A DNA stretch of 64,000 nucleotides from Anaeromyces robustus (taxonomy: Eukaryota > Neocallimastigomycota > Neocallimastigomycetes > Neocallimastigales > Neocallimastigaceae). The translations under genes were made by a program, and so were the position numbers. Below, piece by piece: positions 14,431 through 29,031 of this stretch; the stretch's first letter is position 1, and each line of letters starts with the position of its first letter. The stretch spans positions 62,001 through 126,000 of the forward strand of contig MCFG01000045.1 in assembly GCA_002104895.1 (NCBI GenBank), in the 5' to 3' direction. The notes under the pieces were generated by a model. The model was not told where the DNA came from. It saw nothing but the letters and a program-made list of their open reading frames with translations, and made no database searches.

Positions 14431-16289
14431 AAATATATAATTTATTATTATAATATATTAATTTTCTTTTTAATCTTAATCTAATAGATATAATATATAA
14501 TATATGATTCTTATTATTTTATTATATAGTTTATAATATAAATAAAGTATATTATTAAAAAAGTTAAATAAAAAGGAATGATGAACTTATAAAATTTTAG
14601 TTTAGTTTATTTTTTTAGTTTATCTTTTTTTTTTTTTTTTTTAAAGTTTTTAATTTGTATTTATTAATTATATTTCGTGGATTCTTATTGATCATCCATT
14701 CCTTCATTTTGAAAATTATTATTTATTTAAATTATTTATTTAATTGATTATTTATTTATTTATTTATTCAATTCATAAAGGAATATGTAATTTATATCAT
14801 ATCATATATTTAATTATTTATTAAATTATTTATTTATTTATTTATTTAATATTTATTTATTCTTTCATTAAATTTATTTAAACTTTTATATTAAAAAAAA
14901 AAAAATCAAAAACTCTTTTTTTTTTATTTATTTATTATTTATTAAATAATTTCCTTTTTTGTTTATTGAACAACATCTAAAAAAAAAAAAGGTTTTTTTT
15001 TAATATTTGGAATTAAGACAATGATGCTTTAATCTTATAAATAATTAATTAATTCAATTAATAAATAAATAAATAAATAAATAAAATAAATAAATAAAAT
15101 AAATAGATATAGTCATTAATTATTATTATTATTTTTTATTCTATTTTAATTTTTTTATCATTAATCTTTTTTATTTATTAATTAAATTATATATTTATAT
15201 ATTGATATTAGGAATCATAGGAAGCAATAAAAAAAAAAAAAGTAAAAAAATATTAAAAAAAAACCTTTTAATAATTGATTATAATATTTTAAAATATGGA
15301 TTTTATTTATTTAATTTTTTATTATTTTAAAAGTTTATATAAATAAAAAAAAAGTGTGGAGAGAGTTTTTAAGGAATGGTATATATAAATATATAATATT
15401 TCCTTCCAATTTACAAAAAAAAAAAAAAACAAAAAAAAATAATAAAAAAAAAAATAAATAATAAAAAAAAAAAAACAGAAAAATATAAATATTTTTTTTT
15501 GTTATGAATAATAAAAGTGTTTTTATTTTTTATCAATATGAAAATCGTTATTATATTTTATAATAAAAGATATTATTAAAAAATAATAATAACTATTAAC
15601 TAATAAATAAACAAACAAGCAAATAAATAAATAAATAAAAAATAAGCTAATAAATATAAATATATATATAAATAAATAAATAAAGAAATAGATAAATAAT
15701 AAATAATTTATTAGTTTTAGTTATTTATAAAATAATATAATATATTATAATATTATTAATAATATATTAAATTTATTATTTTCTTATTATTTTGCATAAT
15801 AAATATTTAATATTTATAGTTTTTTTTTTATTTTCGTTACTTATATCAAAAGTGAATTTTTTTTAATATTAACTTAATAATAATATATTAAAAAAAATAA
15901 TATAACCCAATACGTTAATATAAATATTTATAGTTATGAAACTTTATAATTAAGTAAATGAATAAATAATAACTAAATAAATATTAAGAGACAATATAAA
16001 TATATGTTATAGAGTAAAGATATTAATATAATATATAAAGTTTTATTATCATTATAAATATTGCCTAGATATATATATATATAAATAGAGTAATATATTA
16101 TATTATATAATACATATTACGTATATGAATATTTAATACAATAAAAAAATTAGATAAATTAATATAAAAAATAATAATAATATTTACTTTATATAACTAT
16201 ATAAGAAATAATATACAGAAATAGTAAATAAGAACTAAACTAATTATCCAGAAAATATTAATAATGCTAGAAAAAAATAATAATACAAG

Positions 16290-16400
16290 ATAATAATAAA
16301 AAGTTATAGTATTATTATTATTTAATAGTAATAAAAAGTTAAAGTAATAGTATTATTTAATAATAATAAAAAGTTATAGTAATAGTATTATTTAATAATA
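16290..16400. repeat. Imperfect AAAAAGTTATAGT tandem repeat
   Basis: About three imperfect copies of a unit of roughly 45 bp combine AATAATAAAAAGTTATAGT with a TATTATTTAAT tract. It is non-coding. Confidence 0.5.
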
Positions 16401-18504
16401 ATAGTAATAATAATGATAAATAATAATAGTAATAAAAATGATAATAATTAAATTAATGAAAATATTTAAAAAAATAATAATAAATAATAATAAAAAATTT
16501 ATAGGGATAATAATATTTAATAATAATATAAAAAAATCCACAAAATCCACAAATAATATTATAATAAAAATTTTATAAATATAAAGTTAATTATATATTA
16601 TTATAATATTTTAATTGTCATAGAATCAAAGTATACTTAATATCTAATTACTAAAATAAAAAAAAGAGTAAAAAAATAAGAGAAAACACAATAATATGCA
16701 TTTTTCAATATAATAAAAAAAAAACAAATTTTAAAAAAAATAATTAAAATATAAAACAGGATATAATTTATATAAAAGAATGACATATTAATATAATTAC
16801 AATAATTTTATTTATTATTATTAATTAAAGGAAATTATACATAAAAATGGAATGTATTAAGTATTATATGAAAAAAATGGAATGATTAAATATTAAGTTT
16901 GAAAATAACCACTAAAAAATGAATTAATTTAACCATTTTGAAGGCAAAAAAAGGAATATTAAAACAAATTAATATTAAAAGAAAAAAAAATTATATATAA
17001 ATATTGTGAGGGTTAAGTTAACTTTTTAATTAATAAATTAATTAATTAATAATAAATAAAAAAATTTTTTTATATAAAAAATTTAAACTTTACTATATAT
17101 AATAAAGTTTTAATATAATAATTAATCCATTGGAAACTTTATATTTATATAAAATTAGCCAATTATTTTTATAATAACAAAAAAAAAATAAAACATGGTC
17201 AAATTAGTTGATAAAGAAAATAATTAAAAAAAAATTAATTAAAAAAAAAGAAAATATATAAATGGGAAAAATTTTCTTTCTTTATTTTTTTTGTAAATAA
17301 ATTTAAATTTAAAAACAAAAAGAAATTCCTTAAAAAGGAGAATTAATTAAAATTAATATAATTTTTCAAAAAGAAAATACAAGACAGAAATATCAGGAAT
17401 AATTCAATAAAAATAATCAAAAAAAAAGTAATTAATTAAAGAATTTAAATAAATTAAGATATAAATTATATAAAAAAAGTAGATTAATATATAAGTAAGT
17501 ATATTATATTTTTTAATTTAATAATAATTCATGTAAATTATAAAATAATTTAATAAAATTTAATGAATGAAAATAAAAATTAAAAAAAAAAATTAAAAAA
17601 AAAAAGATAATTTAAAAAAGTAAGTTTTGTATTTTTATTTCTTTTAAATTATTTAATTTAATGATTATTTTAAATAATAAAAAATAAAAAAATATTAAAG
17701 CAGGTGAGAAATTTAATATATATAATAAAGATTTTTTTTAAAAGAAGAATAATAAATTATTGAAATTTTTAATTAGAATTTTAACAAAATAGAAATTTAA
17801 GTAATTTTATTATATCATTTCGTTATTAAAAGGATAAAAAAGAGGACTTTTTTGTAATAAATCATAATAAACCTTAATATTAAAAGACAATTTAAATTTA
17901 GAAATTATAATTTTTCTATTTCGAAATTTACCCCATTTTCTTTTTTTTTTTTAATAATGAATTGGAATTGTTAATATGTAAATTAATTATATAATTAAAT
18001 AATTATTAGTAAAATTCATTATTATGTTATTTTATTTTAATTTCAAATAAAATCTTATTTATCAAGAAATAAATGGTTATCTTATAAATCTATTAATATA
18101 ATTTAATAATTATTTTAATTTAAACAAAAAAAAATTAATTAATATGAACAAAAACAGAAATAAAAATAGAAATAGAAAACCCCACACTTTTTAACCTAAT
18201 GCAACAATAAAAAAAAATATAAAAAAATTGTTTCAGCCAAAAACGGCTACACACACTCACACACACAAAAAAATAGGGTTTAAAAATTAAAATAATTAAT
18301 AATATAATAAATAGGACAAGAAAAAAGTAAGAATTTAATTTCCCCTCAATCGAATAAAAAATAACAACCTAACAATAACAATAATAAAAATAATAAATAA
18401 TAATGGTTATTATTAAATATTTTAATATATTTAAGAAATAAAAGTAACAAATAAAATATAGAAAGTTAAAACAAATGAATTTAACAAATAAATAAATAAT
18501 AGTA

Positions 18505-18547
<43 letters not shown>

Positions 18548-19393
18548 TGGTTTCACAATAAATTTCATTTTGTTTTTTTAAAACTTTTTATAATTATTAT
18601 TATTATTGTTGTTATTATTATAATTTTTATATATATTAGTCTTTTTTTTTAAATATAGATTTTAATATTTTAATATTTATTTTATTTAATTTATTCTTTT
18701 TTTAATTTCATCTTTTCATCAACTTTTTTTTTTTTAATAGATTTTATTATAATAAAGTTTTGAATATTATATTGTTTTTATATAATTCCAATATAATATA
18801 ATAATATAATAATATTAACATAATAATAAATTGATTTAAACAATTTTTATTATAAATTGTATAAAAAAAATAAATAAATTAATATCTTTAATGATTATTG
18901 GTAAATTTTACCTATCAGTTTATTATTTAATTTATTTATTTATTTTTTTTTTTACTTTCCTTATTACTTTGTGTCAACAATAAATGAAAAAAGGTTTTTT
19001 TTTTTTGTGTAATTATTATCTATAAAATAATAATAATAATAATGATAATTAATTATATATTTTTTATGGAATCAAAAAAAAAAAATAAAGTTAACAAATA
19101 AAAAAAAATGAAAAATTTTTAATTAATTTACGGATTTTTTATCCAATTAAAATAATTGACAAAAAGTTTAAAAATTTAAAATAAAATAATTAATAAAAAA
19201 AATAATAATAAAACAAAAAAAACAATATATATATATTTTTTTACTTAACACACATAAACATATTTCATTAAAATTAATTAAAAGAAAAGAAGTTTTTTTT
19301 TTTCTTTTCGAAGTTTATTGATTTATGCTTTTCTTTATTCTCTAAGTTGAAGATTTTTTTTTAATTTTTTTTAAACTAAAAAACCAACAAATT

Positions 19394-19444
19394 TTATTAT
19401 TTAGTATATATTTTTTTAAAGATAAAATATATACTAAATAATAA
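19394..19444. repeat. Perfect 21-bp inverted repeat (hairpin)
   Basis: The left arm 19394-19414 (centred on TTTAGTATATATTTT) is an exact reverse complement of 19424-19444, with a 9-nt loop. It is the longest perfect hairpin I found in the gene desert. No gene is adjacent, so it could be a MITE relic or a replication-slippage product. Confidence 0.7.
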
Positions 19445-20841
19445 TAAAAAAAGTGGTTGTAAAAAATAAGTAAAAAATTCTTTATTTTTTTTTTCAATTA
19501 TCAATACATTATTATAATTATTTACTTTTTTTTATTCATTTTTTTGTTTTTTTAATTTTTTAATATTTTAATTTAAATTTAATAAAAAATTTTTTTTAAT
19601 TAAAATTTCAACGGAAATATCAACAAATAAAATTCAAATATAAAAAATTAAAATTTTTTTTAGCGGAGTTTTTTTATTTTTTTTTTTTTTAATTTTAATT
19701 TTAATACTTGTGACATGTATATATATGTATACAATTTATATATTAAATAATTAAATAAATCTATTCATTAAATAAATTAATAAAATAAATTAATAAATAA
19801 ATTAGATAAAACAAAAAAAAAAAAAAAAAGAAAAAGAATTTCAAAATTCAATACTAAAAATATTATAATACAAATAGACTTATTAAATAGAATATAATAT
19901 ATTATAATATAGTATAAATACAATTATTAAATAGAATATAATATAATATAATTCAATATAATAAAAATAATATTTCTAAATTTCTTTAATTTTTCTACTT
20001 TTCTACTTTTCTATTTTTCTATTTTTCTATTTTTCTATTTTTTTTTTTGTATCCTTTTTTTATAATATATTATACTATTTCCAAAAAAGAAAACTAAATA
20101 AATTAAAGTTTTTTTTATTTTATTTTTTAATATTAAAAAAAAAAAAAATGGTCGAGTATGATTAAATTATTATATCTATAATATAATATATTTGTATTAA
20201 TATTTAATATTGTATTTGTATTAATATTATATTGTATTAATAATAAAGAATTCAAAAAAAAAAAAAAAGTTAGAATATGCGAAAACAAAGTTAACATAAA
20301 AAAGTTTAATAATTAAAATGATTTAAATGAATGAATGAATAATAACAACATCTTTTTTTTTTTTTCTAATTGATTCATAAAAAGAATTATATCTATATAT
20401 AAAAAAAATTGAAACATTTTTTTTATTTTTATGTATGATGAAATTATGAAATTATGAATCATTTAATTGATTAAATTAAGCATTTTTTACTTTTTTTTTA
20501 TTTTTAAATTCATTTATTCTTTTTTTAGTAATGATTAAGTGTTTTTTTTTTTTTAAAAAAAAAAGAAAAAAGAAAAAAATAATAGAAAAATAGAAAAATC
20601 AAAATTAAAAAAGAAAAAGAACAAAAGGAAAAAAAGAAAATAATTATTTAATAATATTTTTTTTATTAAATCTATCATAATTATCTATTATCTATTTATC
20701 ATCTATACATTTTATATGATTATTTTTATTTTTTTTTATTGAAATAATATAAATAATAATAAATAATAATAAATAATATAAATAATATAAATAATATGAA
20801 TAATATATAAATTATTAATTATTTAATTTTTTTTTTCTTCT

Positions 20842-20919
20842 CATTTTCATTTTCATTTTCATTTTCATTTTCATTTTCATTTTCATTTTCATTTTCATTT
20901 TCATTTTCATTTTCATTTT
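20842..20919. repeat. (CATTTT)13 hexanucleotide microsatellite
   Basis: Thirteen uninterrupted copies of CATTTT. It is non-coding and its purity suggests recent slippage expansion. Confidence 0.9.
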
Positions 20920-22011
20920 TTTATTTTTGAATTTTATTTTTTATTATTTTTTAGTGTTTCTTTTTCCGTTTTTGTGTTTGTGTTAAATTAATTAATTAAT
21001 TAATTAATTAAATTTTTTTATTATTTTATGAAATGCAAATGTACAAATGTTAAGATTATGATAAAGTTTTTTTTTTTATATATTTTATATTTTATATATA
21101 TTTTTTTGTTTTATTAAATGAATGTGGAGTTATTGTTCATTTTTTTTTTTTTTTTTTTTTCATATATTTTTGTTTTTTAATTGATTGATTGTGCCAATAA
21201 ATTTTTAATTTAGATTTAGATTTTGATTTAGAATAGAAATTAAAAAAATTAAAAATTATAAAAAAAAACTTTATTATATGATATTAAATATTAAATACAA
21301 AATACAAAAAATACAAAAAATACAAAATACAAAATGGCTATATACAAAATTGCAATATACAAAAATAAAACTGTAATATAAAAATATATAGAATTTTTTA
21401 AATCAATTCTTAACTTTATATCATTTAATCTTATATAAAAATATATTAATTATCATATAATATTTATATTTAAATATAATCTATATAAAAAATTTAATAT
21501 TAACTACTTTTGTATATCATTAATTTTTTAATTAAATTTTAATTTAATTTTTTTTTTCTTTTTTCTTTTTTGTATCATTCTTAACTTTCTTTAGTAAAAA
21601 AGGCTTAAAATTATTTTTCTAATAAATACATAAAACCATATTTACTAATAAATAATATAAATAAATAAATAAATAAAAAATAATAATAGTAAAAATAAAA
21701 ATAAATAAGAATAATAATAAATAAGAATAATAATAAATAATAAATAAGAATAATAATAAATAAGAATAAAAGAATAATAATAATGATAATAATAAACAAT
21801 TATTAATAATCATCAATAATACTAATTAGTAATTATTAATAATACTAATTAATAATATTAATAATAATAATAAAAAAAAAGAAATATAATAAAGTAATCA
21901 TTGTACAAATCATATTTAGGGAAAAAATATGAAAAATTATAATATAATAATAATAATAGTTAATAATAATAAATAATAATAAAAATAAGAATGTAATAAT
22001 AATAATAGTAA

Positions 22012-22013
22012 TA

Positions 22014-22079
<66 letters not shown>
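22012..22079. repeat. (AAT)n microsatellite
   Basis: A pure AAT trinucleotide run within a broader AAT-rich block (about 21650-22160). The overlapping poly-Leu/Ile frame on the minus strand is an artefact of this repeat. Confidence 0.85.
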
Positions 22080-22080
<1 letters not shown>

Positions 22081-23419
22081 CCAGTAATAAAAATTATGAT
22101 GACAGCATCATTGACAATATTAATAATAACACCAATAATAAAAATAATAAGATGAATAATAATAATAAAAAATTATCTTCCTATGTTTAGTATTGGTCCA
22201 TTTTAGGATAGTATTATTATTATTTTTAATTATATTAGTATTATTATTTTTAAATTTAAAAAAAAAAAAAAAATACCCTATTTATCTAAAAGAAATTTTA
22301 TTTGATAAGGGTATGAATCAAAAAAATGGTCATAGTCAGTCATGAATTAACATATTATTATTAATTATTTTAAATATTTTATGAATAATTTTAGAAATTA
22401 TTGTTATTATTATTATTATTATTATTATTTTCTTTTTTTGGATAAGAGTAGTTAACTTTGATAAAATTGATCTTGATATTTTAGAAATATGTTTAGTAAT
22501 AACATAACTGGTAGTTATGGTTGGATTACATCATCCTATTTTATATAGTTGTATCTTTTATTGATATAGGCATTTCTTTTTTTTATTTACTACAAATTTA
22601 TTGTTTTTACCTTTATTTTATCTTAATTTTTTTTTTTTTTGGTTATGGAGGTTATGAATGTCTACTCTTTTAATAATAAACATAAGAAAATTATTATTAA
22701 TAACTTTTGTAAGTGAATTTCAAAATTATAGTAAATGAAAATAAAAAAAAAAGATATTTGTTGTTTACTTTGTTTATTTACTAAAAATTACTTTTAAATT
22801 TAAACTTTATTAAAAATCTTCCTTTAAACCTCTATCTTCTTTTAAACCTCTATAAATAAATAAATAAATAAATGAATAAATTTAATAATAATTAAATAAA
22901 TAATGGCGTTGAAAAAATAAATAAATGTATAAATAAAATAATAATTTAATAAATAATTTAATAAAAATTTAATTAATAAATTTAATAATTTTTAAATAAA
23001 TTTTAATTTAAATAAATATATAAATAAATTAATAATTAAATAAATAATATCAAACAGGAAAAAAAAAAAAATAAAGTAATAAAATAAACATACATTTTTT
23101 TATTAATCTTTTATTATTTTTTTATTATTATTATTATAATGCATAGATTCCTTAAAAAAAGATGTATATAAAAATAAATAAACAAATAAACAAATAGTGC
23201 ATTTTTTTATTTATTATGGAATTAAAAAAAAAAAAAAATAAACAGAAAAAAAAAAACTATTATATATGTATTATACATATTATCAATATATATATATAAA
23301 ATGATAAAATAAGATAAAAATGATAATGTATAATGATAAGAATTTTATTTATAATTATATATATATAAAACAAAAGAATGAAAAAAAAATAAAAAGTAAA
23401 AATAAAATAAAATAACGGA

Positions 23420-23668
23420 TGAGGGGTATTCTTAAAATTCAAAATTCAAAAAGTATATATATAAAAAAGAAAAAAAAAAGTTTTTATAATTTTGATTTGC
23501 TTTTTTGATTTGTTTTTTTTTTCTTTCTTCCATTAATAAAAATCTTAATTTTTTATTATTTAACCTTTAAAATTTATTTATTTTTTTTTATTTTTTATTA
23601 TAGAGTATTTATTTTTATTATAGAATATTATGTTTTACTATAGAATATTAAAATAAAAATACCCCTCA
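23420..23668. repeat. TGAGGGGTATT inverted-repeat pair, copy A
   Basis: TGAGGGGTATT (23420-23430) is matched by its exact reverse complement AATACCCCTCA (23658-23668), 249 bp end to end. The same pair occurs in units B (28843-29031) and C (34560-34717) with interiors of different length. The arms are G/C-rich islands conserved while the interior varies. It may be the termini of a small non-autonomous element older than the triplication, or an RNA stem. I saw no clear target-site duplication. Confidence 0.6.
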
Positions 23669-24956
23669 GTTGAAAAAAACATTTTATTATTATTATTATT
23701 ATTTTATAGAAGAAGAAGAAAAAAAAAATAAAACGTTGATTTCATATTAAATGTATATGTATATATTATATGTATGCATCGAATATTAAATAAATTAATT
23801 TTTTTTTTTAATCCCGAAACATCTATATCTATAATTGTATAATATAAAAAGCATGCAATTTTATACATAAACATAGGAAAAACAATAACAAAAAATGAAA
23901 AAAAAACGAAAAAAAAAAAAAAAAAACAATACAATAATAAAACTTAATATATTTATTTATTTATTTATTTATAAACGCTTTTAATGTTTAACTTTTCATA
24001 ATATAAAGCATTTATTTATTGAAGTAAAGAAGTAAAGAAAAAAAGAAAAAAAAAAGTTTGATCAAAGTTTATTTTAAAAGTTTATTTTTATATTATATCT
24101 ATTTATATAATATTATAATATTATATAATCATATATGTATTATATATAACTATTTAGAAAAAAACAAACAAACAAAAAAACAAGAAGTAAAAAAAAAACA
24201 AAAACAAAAACAAAAATAATAAACAAACAAACAAAACAAATAAATATTAAAAGCTTATATTATTATTATTATTTTTTTTTTTTAATTTTTTTTTTATTTT
24301 ATTTTATTTATTTACTTAATTTATTTTTTTTATATGTATATACATATAAAAAAAAAGTATATATATTATAAATACTTTTTTTTTTTTTTTTACAACTTTT
24401 TTATATTATACATATTATGATGTATATAATAAATATATTAATATAGATTATTTTTCTATTCTTTTTTTTTTTATCTTTAAAGTATATAATAAAAATTAAA
24501 TAATATAATATTAAAAGAAAAGAAAAAAAAAAAGAAAAATAATTTCTATATTATTTTTTTTTATATAAATATAATGATTAGTTATATAATATTTTGTTTT
24601 TTATAAATTATTATTTAATAATTATTCAAGTTTTTTTTTAATTGATTTTTTTTAACTCATTTAATCTTATATATATAATTATATATATAGTTTAATTATG
24701 ATAAAATATTGATAGTTTGTTTTGATATTATATATATTATATATAATTTTTTTCCTTTTTTTTTTTATATAAATTTTTATATAAATTTTTTTTTAAAAAA
24801 AAAAATAAAGGGAGTTTCTTTTGAAAAAAAAAATATTGTTTATCTCTCTCTCTCTTTCTAATTATTTTGTATTTAAAAGAAAAGAGATTATCTTTTTTTT
24901 TTCTTTTTTTAAAAAAAAAGAAAATAAAAATATAAAAGTAGAATTAATTAATTAAT

Positions 24957-25772
24957 TTATTGAGTAAGTTCAAAGACAGCAATTTTATCACAGAAATTCT
25001 TAAAGAAATTAACTTTAGCAGAAATTTTAAATAATAAACCATTATTAAGAACAGCCATTTCATCAACAAAATTCCATTCAGTAATATATTTTAATCCTGG
25101 ATCTAATTTAGCCATATCTCTAGCTTGACTAATACCCCAGTTAAAGGAAGCATTAGTATTAGATACAGTATCATGTTGTTTAGTATGTTTAGCCATAAGG
25201 GAATGCATAACTTCAACATAAAGGGTACTCTTTTTGTAATTCTTTTTAATTAATTGAATAAGTTGTTTAACTTGATCTTCGGTGAAATACATAAATACAC
25301 CTTCACTAACAATAAGAATATCTTTATCTCCTTTAACATCATTTGGCCAAGTTTCATCAAAACAGGATTTAGCGATATCATAACAATTTTCTTTTGGTTT
25401 TAAAAACTTCTTACGTACTTCAATAACATCTGGTAAATCAAGATTATACCATTTAGCTTGTTTTAAATCTAATCTTACATTTCTAGTACATAAACCACAT
25501 CCAAGGTTAACAATAACACAATCTGGATGTTCATTAATATAATTTTGAACTTCTCTATCTAAAATAACAGTTCTAGAAATAACTCCTAATTCACTACCTT
25601 TACCTGAATCAAATTTTGAAAAATCATAATCAATTTTATCTACAAGTTCTGCAGCTTCTACATCTTTAATACATCCATTTTCTTTTTTAGTTTCTTTAGC
25701 TCTAAAATATAATGGAATTAATAAAGTTTCTTGAACTTCTCCTAAAGTAATTTTTTCAGTATTAGTAACCAT
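24957..25772 (-). CDS. LCMT/TcmP-like SAM-dependent methyltransferase (copy A)
   Basis: A 271-residue class I SAM-dependent methyltransferase of the leucine carboxyl methyltransferase superfamily (COG3315-like), closest in style to bacterial TcmP-like O-methyltransferases. The N-terminal family signature is ETLLIPLYFRAKE (15-27), followed by KIDYDFSKF (46-54). SAM-binding motif I is NLGCGLCTR (89-97), the acidic loop is NLDLPDVIEVR (110-120), and the motif IV-like EGVFMYF spans 157-163. The late HDTV...TNASFNWGI segment (200-214) is also typical. It is complete and intron-free, starting at MVTNTEK and ending in ELTQ. Copies B and C end identically. No signal peptide is visible, so it is probably cytosolic. 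The substrate is unknown; it need not act on PP2A. It belongs to a tandem array with 30566-31390 and 36313-37143. Likely bacterial origin is inferred from the family distribution. Confidence 0.9.
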   Translation of the reverse strand: MVTNTEKITLGEVQETLLIPLYFRAKETKKENGCIKDVEAAELVDKIDYDFSKFDSGKGSELGVISRTVILDREVQNYINEHPDCVIVNLGCGLCTRNVRLDLKQAKWYNLDLPDVIEVRKKFLKPKENCYDIAKSCFDETWPNDVKGDKDILIVSEGVFMYFTEDQVKQLIQLIKKNYKKSTLYVEVMHSLMAKHTKQHDTVSNTNASFNWGISQARDMAKLDPGLKYITEWNFVDEMAVLNNGLLFKISAKVNFFKNFCDKIAVFELTQ

Positions 25773-26387
25773 TTTTTTTATTTTATTTTATTTTATTAAT
25801 TATAATTCAACTTTTAATTAATTAATTTTAACTTTTTTTTTGTTTTATTTTTTCTTTTTTTTCTATCAAATTATATAAAAAAAAAGTTATAGTAAAAAAA
25901 AAAAAAAAAAAGAAAAAAAAATTCGAAAAATTATTTACTTTTATATATAAAAAAATTTTTTTTTTCTTTATACAAAATATCGATAATCAATAGATTAACT
26001 ATTTCAATATATAATAATTAATTAATTAATTAATATTAATATTAATATTATTTTTTATTTTTTATTTTTATTTTATAATTGTCAATAATATTTTAATGAT
26101 CGTCAAGTTTAAATTATTAAAATTTATTATAATTTAAGTTTTAATTTAAATTTAAAATTTTAAATTTTTTAATTATTTTATATTACTATATATTAATGAT
26201 ATTTTTATATTAAAAAATTAATATGGATAAATCATCCAATAGAAAAGAAAAAAAAAATTAAAAGAAATGTAAGAAGAAGAAGAAAAAAAAAATTTTTTTT
26301 CCCTATTTGATTTCTATCTAAGCATATGATGAAATTTCATTTTTTTTATTAATATATATAATATATATAATATATATATAATGAAAA

Positions 26388-26464
26388 TTAGATTATAGAA
26401 TTAGAAGAATAAATTAAATTTTAAAATTTGTAACGAATTTTATTATTCTAATTCTATAATCTAA
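26388..26464. repeat. Approximately 26-bp inverted repeat bounding an inverted segment
   Basis: Arms around 26388-26413 and 26439-26464 (core GAATTAG...CTAATTC, ATTATAG/CTATAAT) are reverse complements with one mismatch. The segment between them is in the opposite orientation in units B (32101-32148) and C (37850-37897), where the left arm is missing. Confidence 0.7.
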
Positions 26465-27333
26465 ACTAATTATTTTTTTGTTTTTTTGATATACTTCTAA
26501 TTAATAATATTATCATTTATATTTATAATATTATTTATTTCAAAATATATATAAACATACATATTATTGATTATTTATTTAATGAATGAAATAAAAATAT
26601 TTTTATTTTTATCTTTTTTTTTTTTTTTTTTTTTTAACCAGAATATGCATAAAATACAGTGCTTTATTTTGCAATCTTTTATTAAATTAGATTAGAGTAC
26701 AATCTATAGATAAAATTAATAATAAAATTTATTTTTTTATTAAAAAAATTGTCCAAAAAAGAAATTTTAAATTTTTAATTTAAAGTTTTAATGTATTTAA
26801 ATTTTAATCTAATATATTATAGTGTATTATAATATATAAAATATTTAATGAATTTGTAATGTTTAAAATAAAAATAAATTTTATTGGCTAACTTTTCCTA
26901 AAATTTTTGATGTTTCCAATTTATTAATAAGGAAAGTTAAAAATCTACAATATAAAATGATAAAGATATTTATTAATAAGTAATTAAATATGTTGTACAA
27001 ACAAATTAAACAAATTAAAGAAATTAAACCAAAGTCAATTACCTCAATCCATCTAATTTTTAATAATTTTTAAAAAAATTTTTTGTTTCTATTTAGTTTT
27101 ATCTTACACCTATAGAAAAATAAAGAGAATAAAAAAAGGAGAAAAAAAAAATAAAAAAACAGAAAAAAAGTTAAATATAGAAAATGAGATTTTTTTATTA
27201 AAAAAAAGAAAGCCATTTTCTTTTATAAAAAATTTGACAAAAATAATAATAAATAATAATAATAATAATAATAATATATAATAATAATAATAATAATAGT
27301 AATAATAATAATTAATTATACTCTATTTACAAC

Positions 27334-27481
27334 CGTTACTTTAATTTAATAATATAATAACAACAATAATTATTATTTATTAAATATTAAATATTATTTA
27401 TTATTTACGTTACTTTAATTTAATAATATAATAACAACAATAATTATTATTTATTAAATATTAAATATTATTTATTATTTG
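27334..27481. repeat. Two copies of a 74-bp tandem repeat
   Basis: Two adjacent, nearly identical copies begin with CGTTACTTTAATTTAATAAT at 27334 and 27408. The duplication is absent from the matching positions of units B and C. Confidence 0.8.
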
Positions 27482-27679
27482 ATATTAGTAATTAGTAATT
27501 AGTATTAATATTTATTAATTATTATTTATTACTAGTCTATTTAATTGATTTTTAATAATAAAAAATTTTTTTTTATTTATAAAATTTCATCTTTTTATTT
27601 ATTAATTTTCATCTTTTCAAAAGAAAATCTATGGAATTGTAAACCTATGAAAATTCGAGATTTATTATATTAAATAGCA

Positions 27680-27890
<211 letters not shown>

Positions 27891-28842
27891 TTTTAAAAAT
27901 TTTATTATGATTATTTTAACACCATTCATTATTTATTTAAAGATATTATTTTCTGTTATATTTTAATAAAAAAAAAAAGAAATCTTTTTTTTTTTTTATA
28001 AATTTCAAATAATAGTTATTTGTAGAAAAAAAAGAAAAAAGTAATTACTTTAATATAATAAACATTATTGAAATTATTTATAATTTATATATAAAAATTA
28101 AGTGAGAATAGTTATCTTTGATAATATTGATCATGGTATTTTAGAAAGATATTTAGTAATATCTGGTATTTATAGTTGGATTAAACCATCCTATTTAATA
28201 TAGTTGTAACTTTTATTGGTATAGGAATTCTTTTTTTTTATTTACTACAAATTTATTGTTTTTTACCTTATTTTTTACTTTATTTATTTAATTATTAATT
28301 TATTTATATATTTATTTAAACTAAAATTTATTTAAAAATTACTAAATTTATTAATTAAATTTTTATTAAATTATTTATTGAAATATTATTTTATTTATAC
28401 ATTTATTTATTTTTTTCAACGCCATTATTTATTTAATTATTATTAAATATATTTATTATTTATTTATTTTAAAGGTTTAAATTTAAAAATAATTTTTTTA
28501 AAAAAAAGTTAAATTAAGTAATAAATTATATATATATATAAAAGGACAAGATCAATGCAACTTTTTTGGTATTAAAAAAAAAGTATATAAATAATTTTTT
28601 TTATTCAAACATCTTATAATACATTTTTTTATTAATCTTTTTTTATTAATCTTTTATTGTTATTATTATACATTATTTTATTAATCTTTTATGGAATTAA
28701 AAAATAATTATTATATGTATTATACATGATCATTTTATTTTTTTTATTTTCGTTTTTTCGTTTTTTATATATATACAAATATGTATAAATATAAATAAGG
28801 TTCTTATCAATATTTGTTAAAAAAAAATGATAAAATAATGGA

Positions 28843-29031
28843 TGAGGGGTATTCTTAAAATTTAAAATTTAAAAATTCAAAAAAGAAAAAAAGGAAAAAA
28901 GGAAAAAAAAAAGTTTTTATAATTTTGATTTTGATTTTTTTTTTATTTATTTCTTAACATTAAGAATCTTAATTTTTAATATTTTTTATTTTTATTTTTA
29001 TTATAAAATATTAAAATAAAAATACCCCTCA
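28843..29031. repeat. TGAGGGGTATT inverted-repeat pair, copy B
   Basis: TGAGGGGTATT at 28843-28853 pairs with AATACCCCTCA at 29021-29031, 189 bp overall. It is orthologous by position to the copies in units A and C. Confidence 0.6.

Larger units (their letters stand above)
4224..22440. other. Approximately 18 kb gene desert, AT/SSR-rich
   Basis: No frame with protein-like composition was found on either strand. The open frames present are translations of AT simple repeats (poly-Phe/Leu/Ile/Tyr). Contents are homopolymers, tetranucleotide tracts (ATTT around 5000-5190 and 9755-9815), ATT tracts (6660-6705), AAT tracts (12960-13002 and 18507-18545), a CATTTT hexamer array (20842-20919) and two strong inverted repeats, listed separately. 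No tRNA, rRNA or known transposon was recognised. Intron-rich genes with very short exons could be missed by eye. Confidence 0.6.

Noticed and set aside
21611-22081. Three overlapping minus-strand frames rich in Leu, Ile and Phe
   Set aside because: These are translations of AAT/AAAT microsatellites in different frames.
23260-23934. Two minus-strand frames with Phe-rich segments in unit A
   Set aside because: Not preserved in the matching DNA of units B and C, and dominated by A/T runs.
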